DNA of 64,000 bases, taken from CAIKZJ01 sp041675325 (GTDB taxonomy: Bacteria > Bacteroidota > Ignavibacteria > Tepidaquicellales > Tepidaquicellaceae). Positions 43,993 to 53,337 of this stretch are shown piece after piece (position 1 is the first letter of the stretch; each line of letters starts with the position of its first letter). The notes under the pieces were generated by a model. It ran no database searches, had not been told where the DNA came from, and worked only from the letters and a program-made list of their open reading frames with translations. The stretch lies in assembly GCA_041675325.1 (NCBI GenBank), contig JBAYUG010000002.1:1-64000 (forward strand). Reading direction: 5' to 3'. The position numbers were made by a program, and so were the translations under genes.

Positions 43993-44514
43993 ATGACAGA
44001 CAAAACATACTATAAAGATGCACCTAGTTATTGCCACTATTATTTCGACCTGCTTCAGACTGACAACGTAATTAATGAACTCGAAAAAAGCAGAAAACTA
44101 ACTTTAGACACCATTGAACTAATAACACCTGAAAAAGAAAATTTTTCATATTTACCGAATAAATGGACAACTTTAGAGGTCTTAAAACATATAATAGTTT
44201 GTGAGAGGATTTATACATACAGAGCTTTGAGGTTTTCCCGTTTTGATAATACTGAATTAGCAGGATTTGACGAAAATGAATACACAGCAAATGTTAAGAA
44301 GATTAAGTATCATTTAAAAGATTTACTGGATGAATATATAAATGTCAGAAATGCATCGATGAATTTATTTAAGAATATGACAGAGGAGATGCTTAATTTT
44401 AAAGGGAAAGCAAATAATGCTTACTTTACTCCAAGAACTATTGGTTTTATGACAGCAGGGCACAACATCCACCATTGCAATTTTATTAAGACATATTATT
44501 TGAATGATATTTAA
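43993..44514 (+). CDS. DinB-family protein
   Basis: 173 residues, four-helix bundle of the DinB/YfiT type. Metal-binding His residues are in TTLEVLKHIIVCE and GHNIHHCNFI. Members are metal-dependent enzymes, including thiol transferases, and others are unknown. Stands alone. Confidence 0.88.
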   Translation: MTDKTYYKDAPSYCHYYFDLLQTDNVINELEKSRKLTLDTIELITPEKENFSYLPNKWTTLEVLKHIIVCERIYTYRALRFSRFDNTELAGFDENEYTANVKKIKYHLKDLLDEYINVRNASMNLFKNMTEEMLNFKGKANNAYFTPRTIGFMTAGHNIHHCNFIKTYYLNDI

Positions 44515-44670
44515 TATAAGAACCGGAAGAATAAGTACGGCTTATACCAATATGAAAGTTTCATTCCCGCCAATGCTAAAGATTCAAATAATATTAAAAC
44601 TCTCAGATTTCCGGAACTGTGGTTCTCAAAAATAGGATTCAGCAATTATAATTTTTTCTTTAGATATTAG
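44515..44670 (+). pseudogene. Coding remnant after the DinB gene
   Basis: An open frame without a start codon: NRKNKYGLYQYESFIPANAK, then DSNNIKTLRFPELWFSKIGF, ending at TAG 44668. Protein-like composition but no family recognised; overlaps the end of the convergent gene by 11 bp. Confidence 0.3.
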
Positions 44671-45745
44671 AATTTACACGCTTCTTCATGACGACATCTA
44701 ACAGCCACATGATGATCAGATATACGGGCATTAAGACAGGATATATTAAGAATACGAGAAAATTATAACCGTGATATCTGCTTGCGTGGACGCCGATGGC
44801 GTTGTCGATAATTTCAAATGAGTAAACGTAATAGAACAGAATTATTGCAGGAATTATCAGGCTGCCTACTATCATCACCCAAGAAAATCTTTTTTCGGGG
44901 TTGTTTCTTCTGTATCTCCACATCAGGAATAAATGAATAATCAGCAAACCTAAACCAACAATAGTTGCAAGTCCGGACGGTTCAAGAGCAAGAAGGATAT
45001 TTGCGAACGAACTGATTTTGGGTGTGTACGTGATATCAAAAACGTCAGCGGGAAGTTTATCAAATTTCCATACGGCAACAGAGTCGAGACGACCGCCTGC
45101 GGGCTGACCGAGATTAGTCTTTATGTCTTCGCCGAAACCATTTGCATTAACGGATATCTCCAGTGTACCGAAAGATTTCCAGTGCTTTGCGGGAGAGAGC
45201 GAATACCTGTAGCCGTATTCCTTTATCCAGTTTGAGCGGTTTTCCCAGATTGCAGCGGTGTATTCGACGCGGATTGTATGCTCCCCTTTTGATAAATCAA
45301 CTTCAAAATATTTTAAGTCGTTAAGCTTATAAATTGTGCTTGAATTTTCTTTCCACCTGATAGCGACTTCGGGATTATTATTATTATTGCTGTAAAATGA
45401 TTTTGAGAAACCATCGAAAGTGCCTGCGGTATAGCTGTCGGGAATCTTCTGAACAGTGACTTCCCTGCCGTCAACCCACACTTTAAAATCGTCTTTATAG
45501 TCGGCAGCGTAGAACAGCAGCGGAATCTGATTGCCCTCTTTATCAGTCCTGATTTTGTATTCGATTATGTAACCTGCGGAAGAATATTCTTTGTTAAGAA
45601 TAACATTTATCTTTTCTTGAAGAATATCAATATCGCTGCTTGTGAATGCTGATGCAACCTTCGTCCCCTCGCGGTATGGGGATGCCATATTAGCAAAACT
45701 TATACTGCTCAACGCAAAAAGAATAACCGCTATAATATTTCTCAT
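44660..45745 (-). CDS. Exported membrane protein of unknown function
   Basis: 361 residues. Signal peptide 1-19, then a periplasmic, beta-rich domain (~20-250) with two clear jelly-roll-like segments (PEVAIRWKENSSTIYKL, KGEHTIRVEYTAAIWENR), then three membrane helices at about 255-275, 290-310 and 332-353 and a basic tail. The topology resembles DUF2207-like proteins, but I cannot place it firmly. Single-gene unit. Confidence 0.7.
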   Translation of the reverse strand: MRNIIAVILFALSSISFANMASPYREGTKVASAFTSSDIDILQEKINVILNKEYSSAGYIIEYKIRTDKEGNQIPLLFYAADYKDDFKVWVDGREVTVQKIPDSYTAGTFDGFSKSFYSNNNNNPEVAIRWKENSSTIYKLNDLKYFEVDLSKGEHTIRVEYTAAIWENRSNWIKEYGYRYSLSPAKHWKSFGTLEISVNANGFGEDIKTNLGQPAGGRLDSVAVWKFDKLPADVFDITYTPKISSFANILLALEPSGLATIVGLGLLIIHLFLMWRYRRNNPEKRFSWVMIVGSLIIPAIILFYYVYSFEIIDNAIGVHASRYHGYNFLVFLIYPVLMPVYLIIMWLLDVVMKKRVNSNI

Positions 45746-46313
45746 ACCGAAGTTAAATTAGTTTTCATATTATTAAATAATACATATTCTTATGCAATAA
45801 GTTCCTGCATATTCAATATTTAATTAAATTAGTATTACTTTTATTGATTAAAAGTACTAAACGAACTACTATCGAATATGTAATGTTATTTATATCAATT
45901 GAAATTCTAAATAATCAAAATGCATAAATATAAAAATCAATTCTACCTCTTGCCAATCTTTACAATCGTTATTTTGTTCTCACTCTCGATTAATTGGAAT
46001 TATTTTCTTTACTCTTATCTTCATAAATCATAATTTATAATTCGATACGGACAGGACATTTAGTTGCGAAGGCGGATAGCCATCAGATGTTAATACCCCT
46101 CATATTATGTATATGCAATCCTTTTTGGAAATTGTGCCGTCATTTCTTATGCAAATATTTTTACCCCTTTGATATTTATGTGTTTTCACGTATAAAGTGG
46201 TCATGTAAAAAATTTCTCAATTATTTCATGGCAAAATTTTGGTTTTTGTTTGCATATAATAGTAGAATGATGCATGAATAGAATTATACTTGACTTGTTC
46301 TTAAGATTTCTTA

Positions 46314-46417
46314 TTGCTCTTGCCGTTCTTACTGCTCTGCCTGCTCTGCCTGCTCTTACTGCTCTTACTGCTCTTACTGCTCTTACTGCTCTACATGCCC
46401 TCCTACTATTAATCACA
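46314..46417. repeat. 9-bp tandem repeat array, element 2
   Basis: Eight to nine units of TGCTCTGCC / TGCTCTTAC, ending TGCTCTACATGCCCTCCTAC then TATTAATCACA. Unit and exit sequence match element 1 at 1-140, whose exit is CATGCTCTTCCTACTATTAG then TCACA. Both are followed within 260-320 bp by the doubled CTTGCGCT motif. Confidence 0.9.
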
Positions 46418-46606
46418 ACATTTTCGAAAATTATGACACATAAAATTTTCTTTTTATGGAAATATTCTCTTTAAATAATTGTTAATGCTCTACTTAAAAT
46501 ATATATTAATTTTCCTGCATGAGAAAAAATGTGTCATAGTTTTGATTTTTGTTGTGATTATTAATGAAGGGTGTATCTTGTATTTATTTATTCAAAAATA
46601 TTCTGT

Positions 46607-46634
46607 GCCTGATGCCTATTGCCTGTTGCCTGAT
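46607..46634 (+). repeat. 7-bp tandem repeat, four units
   Basis: GCCTGAT, GCCTATT, GCCTGTT, GCCTGAT in direct succession. Confidence 0.9.
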
Positions 46635-46660
46635 TTCTGACTAGGGTCTAGATGGGCTTA

Positions 46661-46690
46661 CCTTGCGCTTACCTTGCGCTCTAAATAGGG
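46661..46690 (+). repeat. Doubled CTTGCGCT motif, copy 2
   Basis: CCTTGCGCTTACCTTGCGCT then CTAAATAGG; corresponds to 436-460 downstream of the first 9-bp array. Confidence 0.8.
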
Positions 46691-46733
46691 TTGAGTGTAT
46701 GGTCGATTTAAAGCACGAAAAGAGAAGAACTTG

Positions 46734-46770
46734 GCACAACATAAGAGCTGATTGAATTATGATATATTCG
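46734..46770 (+). repeat. Dispersed intergenic repeat, copy C (diverged)
   Basis: GCACAACATAAGAGCTGATT then GAATTATGATATATTCG; preceded by CACGAAAAGAGAAGAAC, which resembles the 36-bp repeat at 27810. The most diverged of the four copies. Confidence 0.55.
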
Positions 46771-46906
46771 AGGTCCTTTGATAAAAAGACATAACGCTTC
46801 AAACAGCCATATTGAGCAAAAGAAAATATATAGTATGAATATTTCACATTGATTATATTAACATAATAAATTTGCCGGATGTAAGATTCAATATTTGGTT
46901 TATACT

Positions 46907-48718
46907 ATGAAGCTCTGGGATAAATACGTTCAATATTATCTGCAAAATTTTTCCCCGTCTGATGTTAATAAAGATGCAGGGTTACAGTATTTACGCGATA
47001 AACTTTTCATATCTATTCTGCTCATATCACTGCCTATCGGGTTTATAATGAGTGTATCGGGTATCGTTGCCTCTGTTGCATCAAATCAGGTTATTATCGG
47101 AACGTATGATGCTATCGCTTTTTTACTGGTTCTATTTCTATTCTTCTACAAAAATCAGAGCATTAATTCGAAGAAGATATTATATTCAATTAACTTTTAC
47201 GTTGTTGCAGTAATTTTGTTTGTATTTCTTGGTACAAAAGGACCCTCTGTTATCATTTTGCTTTGTAGTTCGGTTTTAATCACACTTTATCAAAGCAAAA
47301 GAGCCGGGTTAATTACCGTTGCCATAAACACTTTCATATTTTTTGTAATAACTGCAATTTTGCCGATTAATTCATTCGATATTAAATTTTTTCAGGAGTT
47401 CACTGTTGCAAGCTGGTTGGGCATTAGTGTAAATATGGCTGCCTTTAATGCACTGGTTGTTCTCTCGGTTTCTTTTTTACTGAATCAATTAAATGAATCT
47501 TTTATAAAAGAGAAGACACTTCAGGAACTGTTAAAAACAGAGAGTTCGCAATTACTATCCGCAAAACAAAGAGCCGAAGAAAGCGACAGATTAAAATCTG
47601 CATTCCTTGCGAATATGAGTCACGAAATTCGTACACCAATGAACGGAATACTCGGGTTTGCCTCTTTGTTGGGTGAATCTGATGTTTCAGATAAAGACCA
47701 AAAAGAATACATTGGAATTATCCAGAAGAGCGGCGAACGTTTATTGAATCTTATTAACGACATTGTTGAGATTTCTAAAATAGAATCCGGGCTTATGAAA
47801 GTAAACATTAAAAGAACAAACATTAACGAACACATTGATTACATTTTTAATATTTTGAAATCAGATGCTCAAAATAAAGATTTAATTCTTACATTTAAAA
47901 AAGACTTATCTGAGAAGGATCCTGAAATTTATACTGACAGCGATAAATTAAACGCAGTCCTTTCTAACCTTGTGAAAAATGCCATTAAATATACGGATAA
48001 AGGCTCTGTCGAATTCGGTTATAAAATTGAATCCTCAAACGATAAAAACATTCCTTCATCAATTAAGTTTTTTGTGAAAGATACAGGGATAGGAATTCCT
48101 AAAGACAGGCAGAAAGCCATATTTGAGAGATTCATTCAAGCGGATATCCTTGATATTCAGGCAAGAGAGGGCGTAGGGCTTGGACTCTCAATCGCTAAAT
48201 CCTTCATTGAATTGCTTAAAGGTAAAATCTGGGTTGAAAGCGAAATCGGTAAAGGCTCAACTTTCTATTTTACCATTCCTTGTTATTCCGAATCTCCGCT
48301 AAATACTAATATGAAAGATAATAATATTCCCGACGTAAAAAGGCAAAATACAAAAAAACCCAACATACTTATAGTTGAAGATGATGCAGCGTCAGAAAAG
48401 TACATTACAACTTTAATGAAAAATATAAGCAATAAATTATACAATGTCAGTTCCGGGAAAGAAGCTGTAGAGCTTTGCCGAAATAGTCCGGATATTGACC
48501 TGATCCTTATGGACATAAGAATGCCTGATATTAACGGACACGAAGTCACAAAACAAATCCGTCATTTTAATAAAGATGTAATCATTATTGCTCAAACCGC
48601 ATTCGGACTTGAAGGCGACAGAGAAAAAGCAATCAATGCCGGCTGTAACGATTACATCTCGAAACCAATTGATAAAAATCAATTATTATCTTTAATCAAT
48701 AAGTACAGCAATATTTAA
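46907..48718 (+). CDS. Hybrid sensor histidine kinase with response-regulator domain
   Basis: 603 residues from ATG 46907 (a TTG four codons earlier is possible). N-terminal membrane region of about six helices (to ~195) with no periplasmic domain, a short coiled coil, HisKA with SHEIRTPMNG (phospho-His 239), HATPase_c (N box, GIGIPKDRQ, GLGLS) and a C-terminal receiver with VEDD at the start and phospho-Asp in LILMDIRMPD. No output domain; phosphate is probably passed on to another protein. Similar HisKA-ATPase-receiver block to the kinase at 60025. Confidence 0.93.
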   Translation: MKLWDKYVQYYLQNFSPSDVNKDAGLQYLRDKLFISILLISLPIGFIMSVSGIVASVASNQVIIGTYDAIAFLLVLFLFFYKNQSINSKKILYSINFYVVAVILFVFLGTKGPSVIILLCSSVLITLYQSKRAGLITVAINTFIFFVITAILPINSFDIKFFQEFTVASWLGISVNMAAFNALVVLSVSFLLNQLNESFIKEKTLQELLKTESSQLLSAKQRAEESDRLKSAFLANMSHEIRTPMNGILGFASLLGESDVSDKDQKEYIGIIQKSGERLLNLINDIVEISKIESGLMKVNIKRTNINEHIDYIFNILKSDAQNKDLILTFKKDLSEKDPEIYTDSDKLNAVLSNLVKNAIKYTDKGSVEFGYKIESSNDKNIPSSIKFFVKDTGIGIPKDRQKAIFERFIQADILDIQAREGVGLGLSIAKSFIELLKGKIWVESEIGKGSTFYFTIPCYSESPLNTNMKDNNIPDVKRQNTKKPNILIVEDDAASEKYITTLMKNISNKLYNVSSGKEAVELCRNSPDIDLILMDIRMPDINGHEVTKQIRHFNKDVIIIAQTAFGLEGDREKAINAGCNDYISKPIDKNQLLSLINKYSNI

Positions 48719-49101
48719 ACTGTTCAAGACTAACTGAATATTTTTGCCAGCAAGTCTTTCCAATATAGTATATTTTTAATATTCCAAAGTATATCTTTGA
48801 AATTAAAAATAAGATTTACTAAATTTATGTAGATTCTATTCTTAAATATAGAATGTAAACTACTTTTTTAAAAATAATTCTGAACCATTGAATGAATTAG
48901 TTAATAATGAACCCTCTTATAAATATTTATATTCTCAAAGAAGATGAAATGCCAACGAACAGTGATGTCGTTTTAATAATAAGGTAGTATGAAAAAGCTA
49001 CGGCAAATTTCAAAGATTGATTTTATTTTCGTGATGAAAATAATGAGGATGATGGTTTTAGAATTGTTTTTTGACTATATAAACATAAAACCTTTATCCA
49101 A
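48719..49101. other. Spacer after the hybrid kinase
   Basis: A/T-rich. A short protein-like frame without start (FYFRDENNEDDGFRIVF, about 49019-49072) suggests a decayed gene end. No hairpin or repeat of note. Confidence 0.45.
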
Positions 49102-49620
49102 ATGAATCCCTTCATCATATTCCTGATTTTAAGCATCGCAACTCACGCTGTCAGGACTACTTATGAGATTCTAAAAATCAAGAATAAGATTAATCCCGAA
49201 AGTAAACCGCTTTTCATTTTCATATTCTCTAATATGGTTGTACTCTGGATTTCATGGTTCGGTTTGTGCGAAAATGATCCGTATGCCGTTTCATTAAATC
49301 TCATATTCAGATATTCCGGCGCAATCCTCTTGATCTTTGGCGCGGCTCTGTTTCTCATCTCTCTTGTCAAAGTTAAAAAGTTAGAGAACTATCATGGTGC
49401 GCTGATTACGGACGGAATTTATAAATATCTCAGACATCCAATGTATTTATCTTTCATATTACTGCTCGCAGGAGGTTCGCTTTTTTATGGGTCTGTCTTT
49501 GGATTAGTTCTCGCAGTATTTGATACGGCTAATATTCTTTATTGGAGAAGACTAGAGGAGATTCATTTGATGAAAGAATTCCCGGAGTATGAGGAATACA
49601 GAATGCGAACTTATTTTTAA
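49102..49620 (+). CDS. Isoprenylcysteine carboxylmethyltransferase-like membrane protein
   Basis: 172 residues with four to five membrane helices. C-terminal ICMT/PEMT motif: ITDGIYKYLRHPMYLSF and the final EFPEYEEYRMRTYF, which bind SAM in this superfamily. Bacterial members methylate unknown lipids or peptides. 30 bp before the soluble methyltransferase gene. Confidence 0.88.
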   Translation: MNPFIIFLILSIATHAVRTTYEILKIKNKINPESKPLFIFIFSNMVVLWISWFGLCENDPYAVSLNLIFRYSGAILLIFGAALFLISLVKVKKLENYHGALITDGIYKYLRHPMYLSFILLLAGGSLFYGSVFGLVLAVFDTANILYWRRLEEIHLMKEFPEYEEYRMRTYF

Positions 49621-49650
49621 ATCAATATTATATAAATTATTACAAAATTT

Positions 49651-50211
49651 ATGAGTGAAGATAAAAACAAAATTTGCCCCGTTGAATTGGCTGGAAGCCT
49701 CGATAATTCCCTCAGGAGATTTTTGCAAAACCCCCGCAGACTTTTAAAACCGTATATAAATGATGATATGACGGTTCTCGATTTAGGATGCGGACCGGGA
49801 TTCTTTTCTATTGAGATTGCAAAGATGCTTGGTGAAAATGGAGAAGTTATTGCGGCAGATTTACAGGAGGGGATGCTTAATAAAGTATATACTAAAATCA
49901 AAGGCACGAATATTGAGCAAAGGATAAAATTACATAAGTGCCTGAGCGGCGGGATTGGCGTTACAGAAAAAGTAGATTTTATTCTTGCTTTTTATATGAT
50001 TCACGAGGTGCCTGATAAGAATAAATTATTTGAAGAGCTGAAATTAATTTTAAAACCGGACGGTAAAATGCTAATAGTTGAGCCTATGTTTCATGTTACC
50101 AAAAAAGCGTTCAATATTATGGTTAATAATTTAAATAGTATCGGGTTTGCGGTCATTGACTCGCCCAAATTATTTTTTAGCAGGTCAGTTCTGTTGACGA
50201 ATAAAGATTAG
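49651..50211 (+). CDS. Class I SAM-dependent methyltransferase
   Basis: 186 residues with the Rossmann methyltransferase fold: motif I VLDLGCGPGFFSIEIA, the acidic end of strand 2 VIAADLQEGML, and motif IV VDFILAFYMIHEVPD. Related to UbiE/COQ5-type enzymes; substrate unknown. Likely cotranscribed with the ICMT-like gene. Confidence 0.9.
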   Translation: MSEDKNKICPVELAGSLDNSLRRFLQNPRRLLKPYINDDMTVLDLGCGPGFFSIEIAKMLGENGEVIAADLQEGMLNKVYTKIKGTNIEQRIKLHKCLSGGIGVTEKVDFILAFYMIHEVPDKNKLFEELKLILKPDGKMLIVEPMFHVTKKAFNIMVNNLNSIGFAVIDSPKLFFSRSVLLTNKD

Positions 50212-50432
50212 TAATGTCATTAAGTGATGACAGTTATAGGCTCTGTGCGGTATGAACTTCGCATTATGCAGTATATGGTTTGCACAATAAATCGTCTCCC
50301 GAAAATATAAGGGGAAATCCCGCATTGCACGTGCTTCCCTGAGAGGAATAAATATTATATGAAAAGACATCAAAAAAGTATAAAACGAAGATAATTTTAA
50401 CTTAAAACTGAAAACCATTAATTAAGTATATT

Positions 50433-51005
50433 ATGACTGAAAAAGAATGGGTAAAATCAATTATCGGTGAGATTGAAAAAAAACTACGCAAGGCGGATAA
50501 AACTATTTATGTAGTTGATGGTCGCCGGCTTTCTTATGCTAATGAAGTTTTAACTTACGATAATGATAATAATCCAAAGGAACAAAATTCAGTTGGTTAT
50601 GAGACAGATATTTTTATTTACGAAAAAATTGATGAAGAAACCTGGAAGCCCAGAGTAATAATTGAAACAAAGCTCGGCAGTGTTACTACTCATGATGCAA
50701 TCACATATAGTCAAAAAGCACAAGCTCACAAATATGTTCATCCGTTTTTGCGTTATGGAATCTTAATAGGAAATAGAGAGAGCTATCCTCTTCCGGGAAG
50801 ACTATTTCGCCATGGTCAACATTTTGATTTTATGGTGTCCTGGAAATCTATTGACGCGGATACATATGAGATGAAGAAGTTGTTGGAGATTGTGAACGAC
50901 GAAATTCAAGCAAGTAGAACACTTGAAGAGATCCTTTTTAATTCGCGTTTAAAGAACAGGGAGAGATTTACTTCTCTTCATCGTCCACTACGTCTAAGTA
51001 AATAG
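50433..51005 (+). CDS. PD-(D/E)XK nuclease-like protein
   Basis: 190 residues. The core fits the restriction-endonuclease fold: TDIFIYEKI (Asp), then VIIETKLGSVTTHDA (E-x-K), followed by an alpha helix with YSQKAQAHKYVHPF and the strand RYGILIGNRES. No DNA-recognition domain is visible. Function unknown; such genes often belong to restriction or other defence loci. Confidence 0.65.
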   Translation: MTEKEWVKSIIGEIEKKLRKADKTIYVVDGRRLSYANEVLTYDNDNNPKEQNSVGYETDIFIYEKIDEETWKPRVIIETKLGSVTTHDAITYSQKAQAHKYVHPFLRYGILIGNRESYPLPGRLFRHGQHFDFMVSWKSIDADTYEMKKLLEIVNDEIQASRTLEEILFNSRLKNRERFTSLHRPLRLSK

Positions 51006-51148
51006 TTATTCCAATAATCTGTCCGAGTAAGACAAATGTGTTGTCGAAAATTTTAATATCTCACTTTGATTATCTATTAAAACTTAAAACAATATTTATT
51101 ACATTGATTAAATTTAAATACAGTTATTCTAATATTTCAAGAACTGAA

Positions 51149-51676
51149 ATGGAAACAAAATTAGAACAGATATTAACGCATTCGTATAAAGAGAAGATGA
51201 TATCATATTTGCGAAAGTATCCGGAAGATTTCGAGGCGGCGATTGAATTAGCGATTGCCGATAAACAGCCGTATTCATGGCGAGCGGCTTGGCTGCTCTG
51301 GAGCGTTATGGATGAGAATGACGGAAGATTGCAACACAATGTTAGAAGAATTGTTGAGGTGATTCCTTTTAGAAAATATAATCAGCAGAGGGAATTGCTG
51401 AAGATACTTTATAAATTGGAAATAGAAGAAGAACTTGAAGGGCTGCTTTTTGATGAATGCGTAACGCTCTGGAAGGATATAGGCAATCAGGCATCGGTGA
51501 GGTATAATGCTTTTAAGCTGCTGGTGAAGTTTGCTCAGAAGTATCCTGAACTTTCGAGCGAGATAAGTTACCTGACGGGAAGTCAATATGTGAATTCATT
51601 GTCTGCGGGAGTGAAAGATTGCGTATCAAGGATGATGAAAGGGAAATGTGAAAAAAGAGTCAATAGCAGAGAATAA
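51149..51676 (+). CDS. HEAT-repeat-like helical protein
   Basis: 175 residues from ATG 51149; the frame is open from 51038 but the extra 37 residues are unlike a protein start. All-helical, with pairs of antiparallel helices (EAAIELAIADKQPYSWRAAW, RYNAFKLLVKFAQKYPELSS), like the DNA-glycosylase-like or HEAT-repeat 'adaptor' proteins of Bacteroidota. Function unknown. Lies 143 bp after the nuclease-like gene. Confidence 0.65.
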   Translation: METKLEQILTHSYKEKMISYLRKYPEDFEAAIELAIADKQPYSWRAAWLLWSVMDENDGRLQHNVRRIVEVIPFRKYNQQRELLKILYKLEIEEELEGLLFDECVTLWKDIGNQASVRYNAFKLLVKFAQKYPELSSEISYLTGSQYVNSLSAGVKDCVSRMMKGKCEKRVNSRE

Positions 51677-52012
51677 CAGAAATGCAGCACACTGAAAGAA
51701 CCGATTGCTTTATGATTATCACTGATTTTTAAATAAAAGAATGTAGTACGGTTCTGACTGTGTTGGTTTACGATTGCAGCTATATGGTTATTTATCAACA
51801 TAAAGTATGAGAACAGGGATAAAAAATGGTTTAAGATAATATTCAACGGAAAAGAATGGACACCGCTAATGAAGTCGATAGAGCTCTTGGATTTAACAAA
51901 TAAATATAATGGATGAAATATTTCGAATGAAAGGAATTATAAATATATGTTTGTTATTTAAAACTGAATTAAGTATTTTTTGAACGGCCAAAACATTATA
52001 GAATTACGTCGT
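51677..52012. other. Spacer with dispersed repeat
   Basis: Holds copy D of the dispersed repeat at 51684-51730. The remainder is A/T-rich without a gene. Confidence 0.6.
51684..51730 (+). repeat. Dispersed intergenic repeat, copy D
   Basis: GCAGCACACTGAAAGAACCG then ATTGCTTTATGATTATCACT and GATTTTT. Matches copies A and B at most positions. Confidence 0.75.
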
Positions 52013-52930
52013 ATGAAAGCATTTTTATTTTTTATATTAATTGTTTTACCTTTAACATTGTGTTCGCAGCAAGTTTCGGACACCTCTTATAGCCCCATAA
52101 TCAAGAATCCGGAATACAACGTAAGAAAAGGACCGGTTGTTTTTATTGATGAAGGGCATAACAACTTTCACACAAAGCAGGGCAGATACAGAGCATTTTC
52201 AGACCTGCTGGAAAAAGACGGATATGTGGTAACGGAATACGAAGGAGAATTTACGAAGAACAAACTATCACAAGGGAAAATATTGGTCATATCAAATGCT
52301 CTGAATGATATTAACGTCAGTAACTGGTATTTACCAACTCCATCAGCTTTTACAAAAACGGAGATTGAAACCGTTAGAGACTGGGTAAACGAAGGCGGGA
52401 GTTTGTTTCTTATAGCCGACCATATGCCAATGGCAGGAGCCGCTTATGATTTAGCATTAGAATTTGGTTTTGAATTTTCAAATGGCTTTGTATTTCATAC
52501 TGAAACCGAAGGGACAGGGTTTTTTAACTTAAAAGATGGGACACTGATTGAAAGTACGATTACTAAAGGAAGAGATAAAAACCAAAGTGTAGAGAAGATT
52601 GTTTCTTTTACAGGTCAGGGTTTTAAAATACCCGAGGCGGCTAAATCAATTTTAACTTTTGATGAGAAATATTTTAATTTACTTCCTGATACTGCCTGGG
52701 TTTTTAATGACAGTACGATAAGATTAAATGTAAAAGGATGGTCTCAACTTGCATACAGAACGTTCGGTAAAGGTAAAGTTGTAGTATCGGGCGAAGCTGC
52801 GATGTTTACAGCACAATTAGCGGGTCCAAAGAGTTTCAAAGTCGGAATGAATAATGAAGATGCCAGAGAGAATCATATCCTGTTATTAAACATAATACGC
52901 TGGTTAGACGGAAAATTGCAAGACAATTAA
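52013..52930 (+). CDS. Exported protein with DUF4350/glutamine-amidotransferase-like fold
   Basis: 305 residues from ATG 52013 (MKAFLFFILIVLPLTLCSQ, a signal peptide). The mature part reads VVFIDEGHNNFHTKQGRYRA, KILVISNALND, VRDWVNEGGSLFLIADHMP and VVVSGEAAMFTAQL, the pattern of secreted DUF4350 proteins with a class I amidotransferase-like core that probably lacks amidotransferase activity. Function unknown. Confidence 0.75.
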   Translation: MKAFLFFILIVLPLTLCSQQVSDTSYSPIIKNPEYNVRKGPVVFIDEGHNNFHTKQGRYRAFSDLLEKDGYVVTEYEGEFTKNKLSQGKILVISNALNDINVSNWYLPTPSAFTKTEIETVRDWVNEGGSLFLIADHMPMAGAAYDLALEFGFEFSNGFVFHTETEGTGFFNLKDGTLIESTITKGRDKNQSVEKIVSFTGQGFKIPEAAKSILTFDEKYFNLLPDTAWVFNDSTIRLNVKGWSQLAYRTFGKGKVVVSGEAAMFTAQLAGPKSFKVGMNNEDARENHILLLNIIRWLDGKLQDN

Positions 52931-52971
52931 TTGAGACAGCAATATAATTAGGAAATAGAAATCGAAGTAAA

Positions 52972-53337
52972 ATGAAGCAGGGATTTAAAAACGTTGACGA
53001 GTATATAGAAATGTTTCCTGAAAATGTAAGGGAAGGAATGAATATGCTTCGAAATATAATAAAGAAGAATGCACTTAAAGCTGAAGAAGGGATTTCATAC
53101 GGGATGCCGGCATACAAGACAAACAATAGACCATTAGTTTACTTCGCGGGATTTGATAAACACATAGGGTTTTATGCATTACCGACAGGACATGAGAAAT
53201 TCAAGAAAGAGCTGAGTTTATATAAGCACGGAAAAGGCTCGGTTCAGTTTCCGCTTGATAAACCGCTGCCATTAGAACTAATTGAAAGGATGGTTAAATT
53301 CAGAGTGAAGGAAAACGAGATAAGAGGAAAGAACTGA
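52972..53337 (+). CDS. DUF1801-family protein
   Basis: 121 residues. FKNVDEYIEMFPENVREGMN, EEGISYGMPAYKTNNRPLVY then FAGFDKHIGFYALPTG and SVQFPLDKPLPLELIERMVK: DUF1801 (YdhG-like) pattern, small cytosolic proteins of unknown role related to the frataxin-like iron-binding fold. Confidence 0.9.
   Translation: MKQGFKNVDEYIEMFPENVREGMNMLRNIIKKNALKAEEGISYGMPAYKTNNRPLVYFAGFDKHIGFYALPTGHEKFKKELSLYKHGKGSVQFPLDKPLPLELIERMVKFRVKENEIRGKN

Larger units (their letters stand above)
45746..46906. other. 1.16-kb gene-free repeat region
   Basis: Holds the second 9-bp repeat array (46314-46417), a 7-bp tandem array (46607-46634), the doubled CCTTGCGCT motif (46661-46681) and dispersed-repeat copy C (46734-46770). 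A 37-codon frame at 45920-46033 (one hydrophobic segment) and the frames across the arrays are not convincing genes. The kinase promoter probably lies in the last 100 bp. Confidence 0.75.

Noticed and set aside
45920..46033. 37-codon frame with one hydrophobic segment
   Set aside because: Hydrophobic frames are common in A/T-rich spacers; nothing supports translation.
46201..46416. Minus-strand frame with Arg-Ala-Val repeats across the 9-bp array
   Set aside because: It is only the translation of the non-coding 9-bp repeat; period 9 keeps any frame open. No promoter or domain.
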